Positions 26,192-34,937 of a stretch of 64,000 bases of DNA are shown here, in pieces. Below the pieces are notes generated by a model that ran no database searches, had not been told where the DNA came from, and saw only the letters and a list, made by a program, of their open reading frames with translations. Where the stretch lies: positions 18,347 to 82,346 of the forward strand of contig JAPPGK010000024.1 of assembly GCA_028821405.1 (NCBI GenBank). Reading direction: 5' to 3'. This DNA is from Gammaproteobacteria bacterium (GTDB lineage: Bacteria; Pseudomonadota; Gammaproteobacteria; Pseudomonadales; Azotimanducaceae). Within the stretch, counting starts at the first letter, position 1; the number at the start of each line of letters is the position of its first letter. A program made the position numbers and the translations under genes.

Positions 26192-27342
26192 GATCCATGC
26201 GCCACGGGATCGCCTTCGCCGTGCTGGCGTTGGCTATCGATGCCCATGCCCAGCGCACCATCGAATTGTCCGAAGCAGATCGTCCGGTAACGATCGCCGC
26301 GAGCGGCATCGTCATCTCCACGGATGTTCTGAAATTCGGCGCGCCCCCCAGCAGGACCTGGGCCCTGGCGATCAGCCAACTGGCCGAGGAAGGCAAGACC
26401 GTTGCCGAGGGCGACCTGCTCGTCCAGTTCGACGCCAACATGATTGACAATCGTGTGCGTGAACTTGCCGGCAATCTCGCGGTAAGCCGAGGCGAGCTAA
26501 CGTCTCTCATCGAACAACAGGCCGAGGAAGTGGCCGATGAGAAGGTCGCGCTCGCCACCGCAGAGAGCGAGGCGACCAAGGCGAACCGCAAGGCGGAACA
26601 GCCCCCCGAGCTGATTCCGGGCATCGAGTACAAGAAGCTCGTCGAGCAGAAGCAACTCGCCAACGAAAAGCTCACCAGAATCCGCACCCGGCAGCCCTTG
26701 AGTGCTCGTCTGCGGTCCGCCAAGCGCCGGGAACTGGAAGTGAACACGCGCCGGCTCGAGATCATGCACGCCAACGCGGTGCGGGAACTCGAGGCATTGA
26801 CGATCCGCGCGCCCCGGCCCGGTCTCGTGATCATCGGATCGGACCAGTTCGGCAACAAGCTCGATGTGGGCAACGCCGCGCATCCCGGGTTGGCGGTCGT
26901 CGAACTCGCCAACGACCGCAAGCTGGCGGTCCAAGCCGAGATTCCCGAACACCAGGCGGCGCGACTGGCTGCGGGCCAGCGGGTACGCGTCACCGTCGAC
27001 TCCGCCGGTGGTTCGGAACTCGAGGGTTCGGTGCAAAGCGTGGCGAACACCGTGCGTCGCCAGTCGCGGCAATCCCAGGCGAACGTGCGCGACATCACCG
27101 TGCGCTTCCCGAGCGACGCGCCGAAGGGCTTGCGGCTCGGGATGTCCGTGCAGATCGCCGTGGAGGTCGCCGTCGCCAAGGACGCCATCGCCGTACCCAC
27201 CGAAGCACTGACCTACCGCGCCGGTTCGCCGGGCGTCATCCTCGCCAACGGCGACTGGAAGCGAGTCGTACTCGGCGAGCGCAGCGGCGACATGTACGTC
27301 GTGGCGAGGGGCGTCGAAGCCGGGGACAAGGTGCGACTGTGA
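26188..27342 (+). CDS. Periplasmic adaptor (HlyD/MacA-like), adaptor 2
   Basis: A 384-residue exported adaptor: signal peptide GIAFAVLALAIDAHAQ, lipoyl segment ISQLAEEGKTVAEGDLLVQF, a coiled-coil hairpin (about 85-205), and a C-terminal barrel and membrane-proximal part (AVPTEALTYRAG, DMYVVARGVEAGDKVRL). The full MacA/RND-adaptor domain order is present. It is coupled to both neighbours by ATGA (upstream) and GTGA (downstream) overlaps, so the three adaptors should be made together. Confidence 0.85.
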   Translation: MRSMRHGIAFAVLALAIDAHAQRTIELSEADRPVTIAASGIVISTDVLKFGAPPSRTWALAISQLAEEGKTVAEGDLLVQFDANMIDNRVRELAGNLAVSRGELTSLIEQQAEEVADEKVALATAESEATKANRKAEQPPELIPGIEYKKLVEQKQLANEKLTRIRTRQPLSARLRSAKRRELEVNTRRLEIMHANAVRELEALTIRAPRPGLVIIGSDQFGNKLDVGNAAHPGLAVVELANDRKLAVQAEIPEHQAARLAAGQRVRVTVDSAGGSELEGSVQSVANTVRRQSRQSQANVRDITVRFPSDAPKGLRLGMSVQIAVEVAVAKDAIAVPTEALTYRAGSPGVILANGDWKRVVLGERSGDMYVVARGVEAGDKVRL

Positions 27343-28553
27343 ATGCGTTGACGCGTTGCGGGCGATCATTGTTGGGCTTGGCGTTTCTTGCCGCGTGCTT
27401 CGCCTGCAGCGACGGCGCCTCCAACCAACCGACGGTTCCCGTCGAAGCGCGTGACCATCGCTTCACGGTTCAGGCAAGGGGCGAGCTTGTTGCCTCGGAG
27501 GCCGTCGACATCCGCGTTCCCGACGGGCTCAACATGGGCTTCGACATCGCCTGGATCGTGCCCGAGTACTCCGAGGTCGAGAAGGGCCAGGTGATCGTCA
27601 GATTCGACGACTCCGACGTCCGCACGAGTCGCGAGAACATCGTCGTGGAAGTGGCCTCGCGGGACCTTCAACTCGGTGTCCATACCCAGGACAGCGCCAT
27701 CGCCCGAATCCTGATCGACCACGAGCGAGACCGCGTCGCCGGCGAACAGGATATCGCGAGGACCTTCACCGACGTCGACGAGCCGCTGCTGTTCAGCCGC
27801 AACGAGATCCTCGACGCGCTCGGTGATCTGAACCTGCTCGAAGTTCAGGACGCGTACTTCGCGTGGGCCGCCGACACCCATGAACGCCGAACCACCGCCG
27901 AGCTGCATCGACTCGTTGCCTTTCGCGACAACAGCAAGTCCCAGCTCGACAAGCAGGAGTCCGCGCTCGCCGTGATGGAACTGACCAGTCCCGCTGACGG
28001 TACCTTCGTCTACGCGCGTACGCCTTGGGGCGAGAAGCTCACCAAGGGCCAGCGCGTGTTCCCGGGCCGCTCCGTTGGCTTGTTGCCGGTCAAGGGCAAG
28101 GTCAGGGCGCGCATCTTCGTGCCCGAAGTTGACGCCGTTGGACTGAAGGAGGGCCAGGAAGTCACGCTGCGGCTCGACAGTGACGTCGAACGCGCGTTCG
28201 GCGGGCGCGTTTCCAACGTCTCGTCGGTCGCCATTCCCCGAAACCGCGACAACCCGCAGAAGTACTTCGTCGTCGAGGCCGAGCCGGACCAGGTGGATGC
28301 CGAACTGATGCGCGTCGGCAGCAGCCTCCATGCCGCGATCACCACCGGCAGCGTCGAAAACGGCTTCCTGCTTCCCCAACAAGCGGTCTTCTACGACCAG
28401 GATCAGCCCTTCGTATACGTCGTCGAGCGCAACACGATGGCCCGTCGGGAAGTGAGTCTCGGCCAAGTGAGTCCGACACTGGTCGAAGTCGTCGCCGGTC
28501 TCGAAGCCGGCGACGAGGTAGGCGTCTCGGCACCGGATGGTAGTACTGAGTGA
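27339..28553 (+). CDS. Periplasmic adaptor lipoprotein (HlyD/MacA-like), adaptor 3
   Basis: A 404-residue adaptor whose N-terminus (LLGLAFLAACFACSDG) contains a lipobox, so it is probably lipid-anchored. The lipoyl region is WIVPEYSEVEKGQVIVRFDD; a helical hairpin, a barrel part (KVRARIFVPEVDAVGLKEGQ) and the membrane-proximal strand LLPQQAVFYDQDQPFVYVVE follow. The GTG start overlaps the previous stop (GTGA, 27339-27342). It differs from the other two adaptors in sequence, so this is not a simple recent duplication. Confidence 0.85.
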   Translation: MNALTRCGRSLLGLAFLAACFACSDGASNQPTVPVEARDHRFTVQARGELVASEAVDIRVPDGLNMGFDIAWIVPEYSEVEKGQVIVRFDDSDVRTSRENIVVEVASRDLQLGVHTQDSAIARILIDHERDRVAGEQDIARTFTDVDEPLLFSRNEILDALGDLNLLEVQDAYFAWAADTHERRTTAELHRLVAFRDNSKSQLDKQESALAVMELTSPADGTFVYARTPWGEKLTKGQRVFPGRSVGLLPVKGKVRARIFVPEVDAVGLKEGQEVTLRLDSDVERAFGGRVSNVSSVAIPRNRDNPQKYFVVEAEPDQVDAELMRVGSSLHAAITTGSVENGFLLPQQAVFYDQDQPFVYVVERNTMARREVSLGQVSPTLVEVVAGLEAGDEVGVSAPDGSTE

Positions 28554-28599
28554 CCGCGGGTGACCGAATACGGGGTCGTCGTCAGGGTTGGGAGTCGCG

Positions 28600-29895
28600 A
28601 TGACGGCGACGGGCCTCGATGCCGGCGGGGTGCTTGCGCGGCACGTGCGTCAGTCGGCCCGGCACTGGCTTCCCGACATCCGCCAAGCCATGGCGCAGTT
28701 GGCTCACCACCGTTTGCGATCCGCCCTCACGTTGCTCGGCATGGTGTTCGGCGTCGGCGCCGTCATCGCCATGCTCGCGGTCAGCGAAGGCGGTCGCCGC
28801 GAAGCACTCACCCTGATCGAAGGCATGGGCGTCGACAACCTGATCGTGGATGCCACGGATCCCCCGGGCGAGGAACGCAGGGATGCGCGCAAGCACTCGG
28901 CAGGGCTATCGACCGCCGACGCCAATGCCCTTGTCGAAACCCTTCCTTTCGTGGATGACTGGGCTGGTGTCCGGCCGATCCACACCTGGAACCTGTTCTC
29001 CCGCCACGGCCAGAGCCACGCCGAAGTCTGGGCGGTGAGCCCGTCCTATTTCGAACTCTCGCGCCTAAGCTCGACCGCTGGCGACCTTTTCGACGATGCG
29101 GACAACGACCGGTTCGCGCAGGTCGCCGTGCTCGGGGAAACGGCGGCCCGGTCCTTGTTCCCAAACGGCGGCGCCGTTGGCGAGTTCGTCAAGGTGAACC
29201 ACCTATGGCTCAAGGTGGTAGCGATACTAAGGGATCGACAACTTCCCGACGACGAGTTCCAGGGCTTCGATGTGGGCGGGGAAAGCGACCGCGTCTACCT
29301 GCCCCTCGAGACCGCCCTTAAGCGCCTACGTATTCCCGCTTGGGATCCGGAACTCGCCCAGCTGAAGGTGCGCCTCTCGGGCGGCTACTCGCCCACCTCG
29401 GCGGCGGGCGCCGTCCAGCACCTGCTCGACCGACGCCACGGCGGTCAGAAGGACACCCGTATCACGGTACCCGTCCGGCTTCTTGCCCAGCACCAGCAGA
29501 CCCAGCGCATCTTCACGATCGTGATGTCGGCGGTGGCCGGTATTTCGCTGCTCGTCGGTGGAATCGGCATCATGAACATCATGATGGCGAGCGTCATGGA
29601 ACGACGCTCCGAGATCGGCCTGCTGCGCGCGGTCGGCGCCCGCGAAAAGGACATCGTGCGGCAGTTCCTGGTCGAAGCCACCCTGATCGCACTCTTCGGT
29701 GCGGCCGCCGGGGTGGTGCTCGGCGTGGTCATCGCCTACGTCATCGCCGCGTTCGCCGGCTGGGCCGTCGCCTGGTCGTTGCCGGGCATCGCCCTGGCCG
29801 TTCTCGTCTGCATGGCGATCGCGGTCGGCTTCGGGGTGTATCCGGCGATGTCCGCCGCGCGGCTGGATCCGGTGGCGGCGTTGCAGACGGAGTAG
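28600..29895 (+). CDS. MacB/LolC-type ABC transporter permease (FtsX-like)
   Basis: A 431-residue permease: membrane segment 1 (LRSALTLLGMVFGVGAVIAM), a large periplasmic domain (about 65-295), then three segments beginning FTIVMSAVAGISLLVGGIGI, with MNIMMASVMERRSEIGLLRA, the coupling motif of MacB/FtsX proteins. It works with the ATPase at 24505 to move a molecule from periplasm to an outer-membrane exit, or to move lipoprotein-like cargo. The ATG at 28600 has GGGAG five bases upstream; a TTG at 28588 is less likely. Confidence 0.9.
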   Translation: MTATGLDAGGVLARHVRQSARHWLPDIRQAMAQLAHHRLRSALTLLGMVFGVGAVIAMLAVSEGGRREALTLIEGMGVDNLIVDATDPPGEERRDARKHSAGLSTADANALVETLPFVDDWAGVRPIHTWNLFSRHGQSHAEVWAVSPSYFELSRLSSTAGDLFDDADNDRFAQVAVLGETAARSLFPNGGAVGEFVKVNHLWLKVVAILRDRQLPDDEFQGFDVGGESDRVYLPLETALKRLRIPAWDPELAQLKVRLSGGYSPTSAAGAVQHLLDRRHGGQKDTRITVPVRLLAQHQQTQRIFTIVMSAVAGISLLVGGIGIMNIMMASVMERRSEIGLLRAVGAREKDIVRQFLVEATLIALFGAAAGVVLGVVIAYVIAAFAGWAVAWSLPGIALAVLVCMAIAVGFGVYPAMSAARLDPVAALQTE

Positions 29896-29905
29896 CGCAA
29901 GGGCC

Positions 29906-30631
29906 GTGGAACGCTACGTAACCTCGAACGGCGCCCGCCTCTGGACGTGCTCGAGCGGCCACGGCACGCCCTTCCTGATGTTCAACGGCGGTCCGGGCTG
30001 CGACGACTACCTCGGGCCAGTCGCCGGCATGATCGAGGACATCTGCCAGGTCATCCGGTTCGAGCCGCGCGGCTGCGGTCGATCCGACTGGGATGGCAAC
30101 TACGCCGTGGAAACCATGATCGAAGATGCCGAATCCGTCCGGCGGGCGTACGGTGTGGAAGGGTGCATCGTCGGAGGACACAGCTTCGGGCCCGACCTCG
30201 CGCTCGCGTACACGCTTCGATTTCCGGACCATGTCATCGGATTGATCGGCATCGCGGGCGGCAGGGTCGTGAACGACCGGACTTGGAGCGAGGCGTATCA
30301 CCGCAATCTCGACACGGTCGGCGAGGACTTGGGTGGCGTGGTGTTCACCGCCGACGACAACGTGAACCCGGAAGGCAACCGTTCCTGGCGCGAGTACATC
30401 AAGCGCCCAGCGCTATTCCGCGAGATTGCGCACACCCGGATTCCCGCCACCTTCATCAACGGTTCCGAGGACATCCGGCCGAGCTGGCCGACCCGGCAGT
30501 TGGCGGCTTTGATGCCAAACGGACGCTACATCGAGATTGCCGGCGCAGCCCATACCGTGTGGCTGACGCATGCCGCCGAGTTGCGAGCGGCCGTGCGCGA
30601 GGCAGTGGCGCGAATACGACAGGCCGAGTAG
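29906..30631 (+). CDS. Alpha/beta hydrolase (proline iminopeptidase-like)
   Basis: A 241-residue hydrolase. FNGGPGC is the oxyanion region, FEPRGCGRSD the strand-4 loop, GHSFGPDLALAY the nucleophile elbow with its serine, and GSEDIRPSW and AAHTVWLTH hold the acid and histidine. The GGPG motif with PRGCGRSD points to the proline iminopeptidase/S33 group, but the protein is shorter than usual because the cap is reduced. The GTG at 29906 is 11 bases after the permease stop. Confidence 0.8.
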   Translation: MERYVTSNGARLWTCSSGHGTPFLMFNGGPGCDDYLGPVAGMIEDICQVIRFEPRGCGRSDWDGNYAVETMIEDAESVRRAYGVEGCIVGGHSFGPDLALAYTLRFPDHVIGLIGIAGGRVVNDRTWSEAYHRNLDTVGEDLGGVVFTADDNVNPEGNRSWREYIKRPALFREIAHTRIPATFINGSEDIRPSWPTRQLAALMPNGRYIEIAGAAHTVWLTHAAELRAAVREAVARIRQAE

Positions 30632-30725
30632 AGGCAAGACGCGGCTTTGGGCATCTACGCTACACTCCCTTAAGCCACCCGCAACGTGCCGATGGACAAC
30701 CGGCGCGGCTGGACAAGGAGTAGAC

Positions 30726-31142
30726 ATGTCGCTCAGCATCTATCTCACCTTCGACGGCAACTGCCGTGAAGCCTTCGAGTTCTACCGAGCCGTGTTCGGC
30801 ACGGAGTTCGTCGTGCTCTCCACCTTCGGCGAAGGTCCCGAGGACATGGAAGTGTCGGATGCAGACAAGGACAAGGTGATGCATGTAACCCTGCCCATCG
30901 GTTCGAACGTCCTGATGGGCAGCGACAACAGCCCCCACGGGCCACCCGTCGTGGTCGGCAACAACTTCTCGATTTCGGTCGATGCACAAAGCCGTGAAGA
31001 GAGCGACGACCTCATTGGCAGGTTGGCCGACGGCGGCACCGTGACCATGCCGATGGAAGAGACCTTCTGGGGATCCTATTTCGGGATGTGCACGGACCCC
31101 TTCGGCGTCAACTGGATGGTCTCCTGCGACCTATCTGCGTAG
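30726..31142 (+). CDS. PhnB/VOC-family protein
   Basis: A 138-residue protein of the vicinal-oxygen-chelate fold, PhnB-like branch: YLTFDGNCREAFEFYRAVFG at the start, HVTLPIGSNVLMGSD in the middle and FWGSYFGMCTDPFGVNWMVS at the end. The PhnB-like branch is widespread and its reaction is mostly unknown. A GGAG at 30717 supports the ATG. It is a stand-alone gene. Confidence 0.85.
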   Translation: MSLSIYLTFDGNCREAFEFYRAVFGTEFVVLSTFGEGPEDMEVSDADKDKVMHVTLPIGSNVLMGSDNSPHGPPVVVGNNFSISVDAQSREESDDLIGRLADGGTVTMPMEETFWGSYFGMCTDPFGVNWMVSCDLSA

Positions 31143-31221
31143 GCCAACGCTGATTGGCACTTCGTCGCGACGTTCCCCACTAGTCGTCGGCGGCGGCGCC
31201 GCACGGTCAAGCGCGAATCGC

Positions 31222-33465
31222 TTGGGCTGTGCCGTCGCCATCGCAGGCATTCTCGCGGGGGCGGGCTTGGTGCCCGAAACCGCCCGTGCCGACGACTACG
31301 CGGGTTCGGCAGTCTGCAAGTCCTGCCATGCGGCTGAGGCGGTGGCCTGGGAACGCTCGGACCATTTCCGCGCCATGCAGGAGGCCACGCCGGGCACCGT
31401 GGCTGGCGATTTCTCCGACGTTCGGGTCACGTTCCACGGCATGGACACGCGGTTCTTCCGGGAGGGTGACGACCACTTCGTCGAAACCGTAGGACCCTCT
31501 GGGAGTCGCGGGAAATACCCCGTTCGGTACACGTTCGGCCACCGGCCCTTGCAGCAGTACCTGTTGGATCGGGGCGACGGCGTCCTGCAGGCGTTCGACG
31601 TGGCCTGGGATACGCGATCCGAACCCGAGGGCCAACGCTGGTATCACCTGCAGCCCGATGAGCCGGTCTCCCCCGCTCACCCGTTCTTCTGGACCCGGCA
31701 CGCGATGAACTGGTCCAGCCAGTGCGCCGACTGCCATTCGACCCGGGTGGTCAAGACATTCGACCCGAAAAAGCGGGAGTTCACGACCGACTACCGGGAG
31801 GCGAATGTCGGCTGCGAAGCCTGCCACGGGCCGGCCGGCGAACACGTCCGGCTTGCCGAGTCGAACGAGCTGGCCGACGTGCCGTTTGCGGGATTCGCAT
31901 CCGGGCCATCGCCACCGATCAAGTGGCTGTTCCCGGCGGAGAAGTCGATCGCCGAACCGCACGGTGGCGGCGCCGATCGTGAGATCGACATGTGCGGCGG
32001 CTGCCACTCGCTGCGGACGCCGCTCACCACCGAACCGTTCGGCAAGCCCTACCACGAGGCATACCGCCTGGAACTCGTTGACGACGTCCGCTATTTCCTG
32101 GACGGCCAGATTCGCGAGGAGGTCTTCGTCCTCGGATCCTTCCTGCAGAGCAAGATGCACGTTCGCGGCGTGACCTGCGGCAACTGCCACGAGCCGCATA
32201 GCGGCGATCTACGCTTCCCGGGCAACGGCGTCTGCGCGCAATGCCACCGCGCCGATGTCTACGACGTCGCAAGCCATCACCGACATCCGCCTGGGCAACC
32301 CGGGAGCGCCTGCATCGACTGCCACATGCCGGCGCGAACCTACATGGGCGTGGACGACCGTCGCGATCACTCGTTCCCGATCCCGAGGCCAGCACTCGGG
32401 GCCGAACTCGGCGTCCCGAATGCCTGCGCGGACTGCCACGAGGGTCGCGATGACCAATGGGCGATCGCGTCCCTGCGCGACTGGGGCGTGGCGGAGGACA
32501 GGGACCATTGGGCACGCATCCACGAGGGCCTTCGCCGCGGGAACCCCGAGGCGTTGGCGACGGCAGAGGCGCTGCTCGAGACACCGGGTCTCTCGCCCCT
32601 GGTGGCGGCAAGCCTTCTCGCGCAAACCGCGAACGTGGCAACGACCGCCCTCGGCGACGTTTTGAGGCCGTGGCTCGACCATTCCGACCCGTTGGTTCGG
32701 CGCGGCGCGATGGCGGGAACGGGGGGACTGCCCAACGACCTTCGCTGGTGGACGCTGGCCAACCGGCTGCACGAGACGCACCCCGGCGTGCGCTTCGAGA
32801 TGGCGGTCTCGCTATCCGAGATCTATCCCGGACTCTCGCCCGCAGCCCGCCGGGCGGCAGCCCCGTTGCTTGCCGACTACAGGCAAAGGCTCGCCGCGTC
32901 GGCCGACCTCGCTGCCACGCAAACAGCCCTCGCGCGCCTGGAAGTCAGCCTCGGTCGAACTGCTCCGGCCCAACGCGCCTTTGAGCGAGCCCTCGAGATC
33001 GACCCCACATCCTTGGTGGCGTTGGTGGACTTCGCAGACCTGCGACGCGCCCAGGGCCACGAACAGGAGGCCGGGACGCTGCTTCGCCGAGCGCTGAGTG
33101 TTGCCCCCGACAACGGCACCGCCAACGTCGCCTACGGTCTTCACCTGGTACGCCTCAACCGACACGACCAAGCGCTGACACGACTATCCACGGCGGCACA
33201 CGCCCCGGATGCGCAGCCGAGATTCGTATACATCTACGCCGTGGCGCTGGACTCCCTCGGAAAGCGCGAACGAGCACTCACCGCGTTGCGCGAAGGAATC
33301 GGACGCTGGCCGTGGAGCTTCGACCTGCTGACGACGCTGGTGCTCTACATCGGCGACGACCGTTCGCCCGAACTGCACAGACATCTCGACACGCTCGAAG
33401 CCCTTGCGCCCGACTCGCCGCAGGTTCGGGCCCTCCGGGAACGCTACACCGGGCATCGGCAGTAA
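31222..33465 (+). CDS. Octahaem cytochrome c with C-terminal TPR domain
   Basis: A roughly 747-residue exported multihaem protein. Eight CxxCH haem-attachment motifs are visible: CKSCH, CADCH, CEACH, CGGCH, CGNCH, CAQCH, CIDCH and CADCH, all in the first 420 residues. The rest consists of helical repeats (APAQRAFERALEIDPTSLVA and following) typical of tetratricopeptide repeats. It should act in periplasmic electron transfer. The start is odd: only a TTG at 31222 gives a hydrophobic leader (CAVAIAGILAGAGLVPETA), and its positive N-terminal part is missing, so a non-standard start further upstream is possible. Confidence 0.85.
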   Translation: MGCAVAIAGILAGAGLVPETARADDYAGSAVCKSCHAAEAVAWERSDHFRAMQEATPGTVAGDFSDVRVTFHGMDTRFFREGDDHFVETVGPSGSRGKYPVRYTFGHRPLQQYLLDRGDGVLQAFDVAWDTRSEPEGQRWYHLQPDEPVSPAHPFFWTRHAMNWSSQCADCHSTRVVKTFDPKKREFTTDYREANVGCEACHGPAGEHVRLAESNELADVPFAGFASGPSPPIKWLFPAEKSIAEPHGGGADREIDMCGGCHSLRTPLTTEPFGKPYHEAYRLELVDDVRYFLDGQIREEVFVLGSFLQSKMHVRGVTCGNCHEPHSGDLRFPGNGVCAQCHRADVYDVASHHRHPPGQPGSACIDCHMPARTYMGVDDRRDHSFPIPRPALGAELGVPNACADCHEGRDDQWAIASLRDWGVAEDRDHWARIHEGLRRGNPEALATAEALLETPGLSPLVAASLLAQTANVATTALGDVLRPWLDHSDPLVRRGAMAGTGGLPNDLRWWTLANRLHETHPGVRFEMAVSLSEIYPGLSPAARRAAAPLLADYRQRLAASADLAATQTALARLEVSLGRTAPAQRAFERALEIDPTSLVALVDFADLRRAQGHEQEAGTLLRRALSVAPDNGTANVAYGLHLVRLNRHDQALTRLSTAAHAPDAQPRFVYIYAVALDSLGKRERALTALREGIGRWPWSFDLLTTLVLYIGDDRSPELHRHLDTLEALAPDSPQVRALRERYTGHRQ

Positions 33466-33494
33466 ACGCGAGACCGGCTCGGGTGTTGATGCAG

Positions 33495-34652
33495 CTACCA
33501 CGGCTTCAACTCTTGGGGCAGGTCTGACAGCGCGACCGCCCGTATCTGCTTCGCCATGTCGAACGAATGCCGGCCCGCATGTATGACGACTAGACGCTGA
33601 AGCTCGAGGTCCGCAAGGGCGATCCGCATCGACGCGGTGATGCCCGGGGCGGACGTGCGTTTGACCTCGAATCCCCAACGCTTTCTGCCGCGAACGACCA
33701 AGAGATCGAGTTCGGCACCGGCATGGGTAGCCCAGAAGAAGCACTCGTGGGGCCTTACCGCAAGGAACGAAGCCACTTGGCTTATCACGAAACCCTCCCA
33801 CGAGGCGCCAAGTTTGGGATGGACATCAAGGTCCGACCGGTTGGTAATGCCGAGCAGGGCGTGCAATAGGCCGGTATCCGCAAGATAGACCTTCGGCGCC
33901 TTGACTTGACGTTTTTTTAAGTTTGCGTGCCACGGCTGGAGCTGCCGCACGACAAACGCGGAAGTAAGGACGTCAAGGTAGTGTCGAACCGTGGCATGGT
34001 TCACGCCGAAGTTCCGGGCAAACTCCGAGGCGTTCCAGACTTGGCCGTGATAGAGCGCCAGCATGGTCCAGAAGCGCCTAAGCGTGGCGGCGCCGGTCCG
34101 AATGCCAAGCTGGGGCATGTCGCGCTCGAGAAACGTGCTGATGAAGTCCTCACGCCAATCCCGGCTCTTCGAGTTCGATGACGCCAAGTACGAACGCGGA
34201 AAGCCGCCTCGAAGCCAGAGAATCGAATGACTCTTGATGCCCACTTCCGGCAGGGAGAAACCGTCGAGCGGGTGCAGAGCCAGACGACCCGCCAAGGTTT
34301 CGTTCCCTTGCCGAAGCAGGGCCGGTGAAGCACTGCCCAGGACCAAGAACCTCGTACGGATTGGTCTTCGATCCGCCAATACGCGGAGTAGCGGGAAAAG
34401 CCCCGGCAACCGGTGGATCTCGTCCAAGACAACGAGGCCCCTTAGAGGTTCGAGTGCCAACTCCGCATCCGCCAACCGGGCTAGATCACCCGGCCGCTCC
34501 AAGTCGAAGACGTGGCAAGGCTGTCTCCACGCCGCTTGCACGTCCCTCGCGAGCGTCGTCTTGCCTACCTGCCTAGCGCCGAGTATGGCGACAACCGGGT
34601 TGTCGCGTAGTAGCGATTGCACCCGAGTAAGATGTTGGGGGCGTCGTACCAC
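33495..34652 (-). CDS. AAA-family ATPase with DUF4143 domain
   Basis: A 385-residue ATPase. Walker A GARQVGKTTLARD (25-37), Walker B GLVVLDEIHRLPG and a sensor FLVLGSASPALL make up the AAA part; the C-terminal half has the DUF4143 winged helix (YHGQVWNASEFARNFGVNHA) and a nuclease-like strand pair (GAELDLLVVRGRKRWGFEVK). These proteins are scattered by transfer and often mobile; their role (perhaps defence or DNA handling) is not established. The PD-(D/E)xK-like GAELD...FEVK hints at DNA cleavage. Confidence 0.85.
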   Translation of the reverse strand: MVRRPQHLTRVQSLLRDNPVVAILGARQVGKTTLARDVQAAWRQPCHVFDLERPGDLARLADAELALEPLRGLVVLDEIHRLPGLFPLLRVLADRRPIRTRFLVLGSASPALLRQGNETLAGRLALHPLDGFSLPEVGIKSHSILWLRGGFPRSYLASSNSKSRDWREDFISTFLERDMPQLGIRTGAATLRRFWTMLALYHGQVWNASEFARNFGVNHATVRHYLDVLTSAFVVRQLQPWHANLKKRQVKAPKVYLADTGLLHALLGITNRSDLDVHPKLGASWEGFVISQVASFLAVRPHECFFWATHAGAELDLLVVRGRKRWGFEVKRTSAPGITASMRIALADLELQRLVVIHAGRHSFDMAKQIRAVALSDLPQELKPW

Positions 34653-34937
34653 AACGAACCTAATCTTGAAATTTGATGGGTGGCCTATCAGATTTCAAGC
34701 TGTTGATCATCCGCTGAGGCAATCGACCGCCAACCGTAGCGCACCCTGCCCGCGACCCGAGCTTCGCCAGGAACTTGCGGGACACGACACTAGCGCCACA
34801 AAAGCCGTTGCCTAGCGGCACCGCCTTTCGCCCAGCCCAAGCCGCCCTAGCACCCCCGACTTTCGGCGAACGCCGAAACGTCCGGCAGGCGGCTAGGCTA
34901 CACTGCGCGTGTTGCGGCGGCTTCTCAAGGAGCGGAC

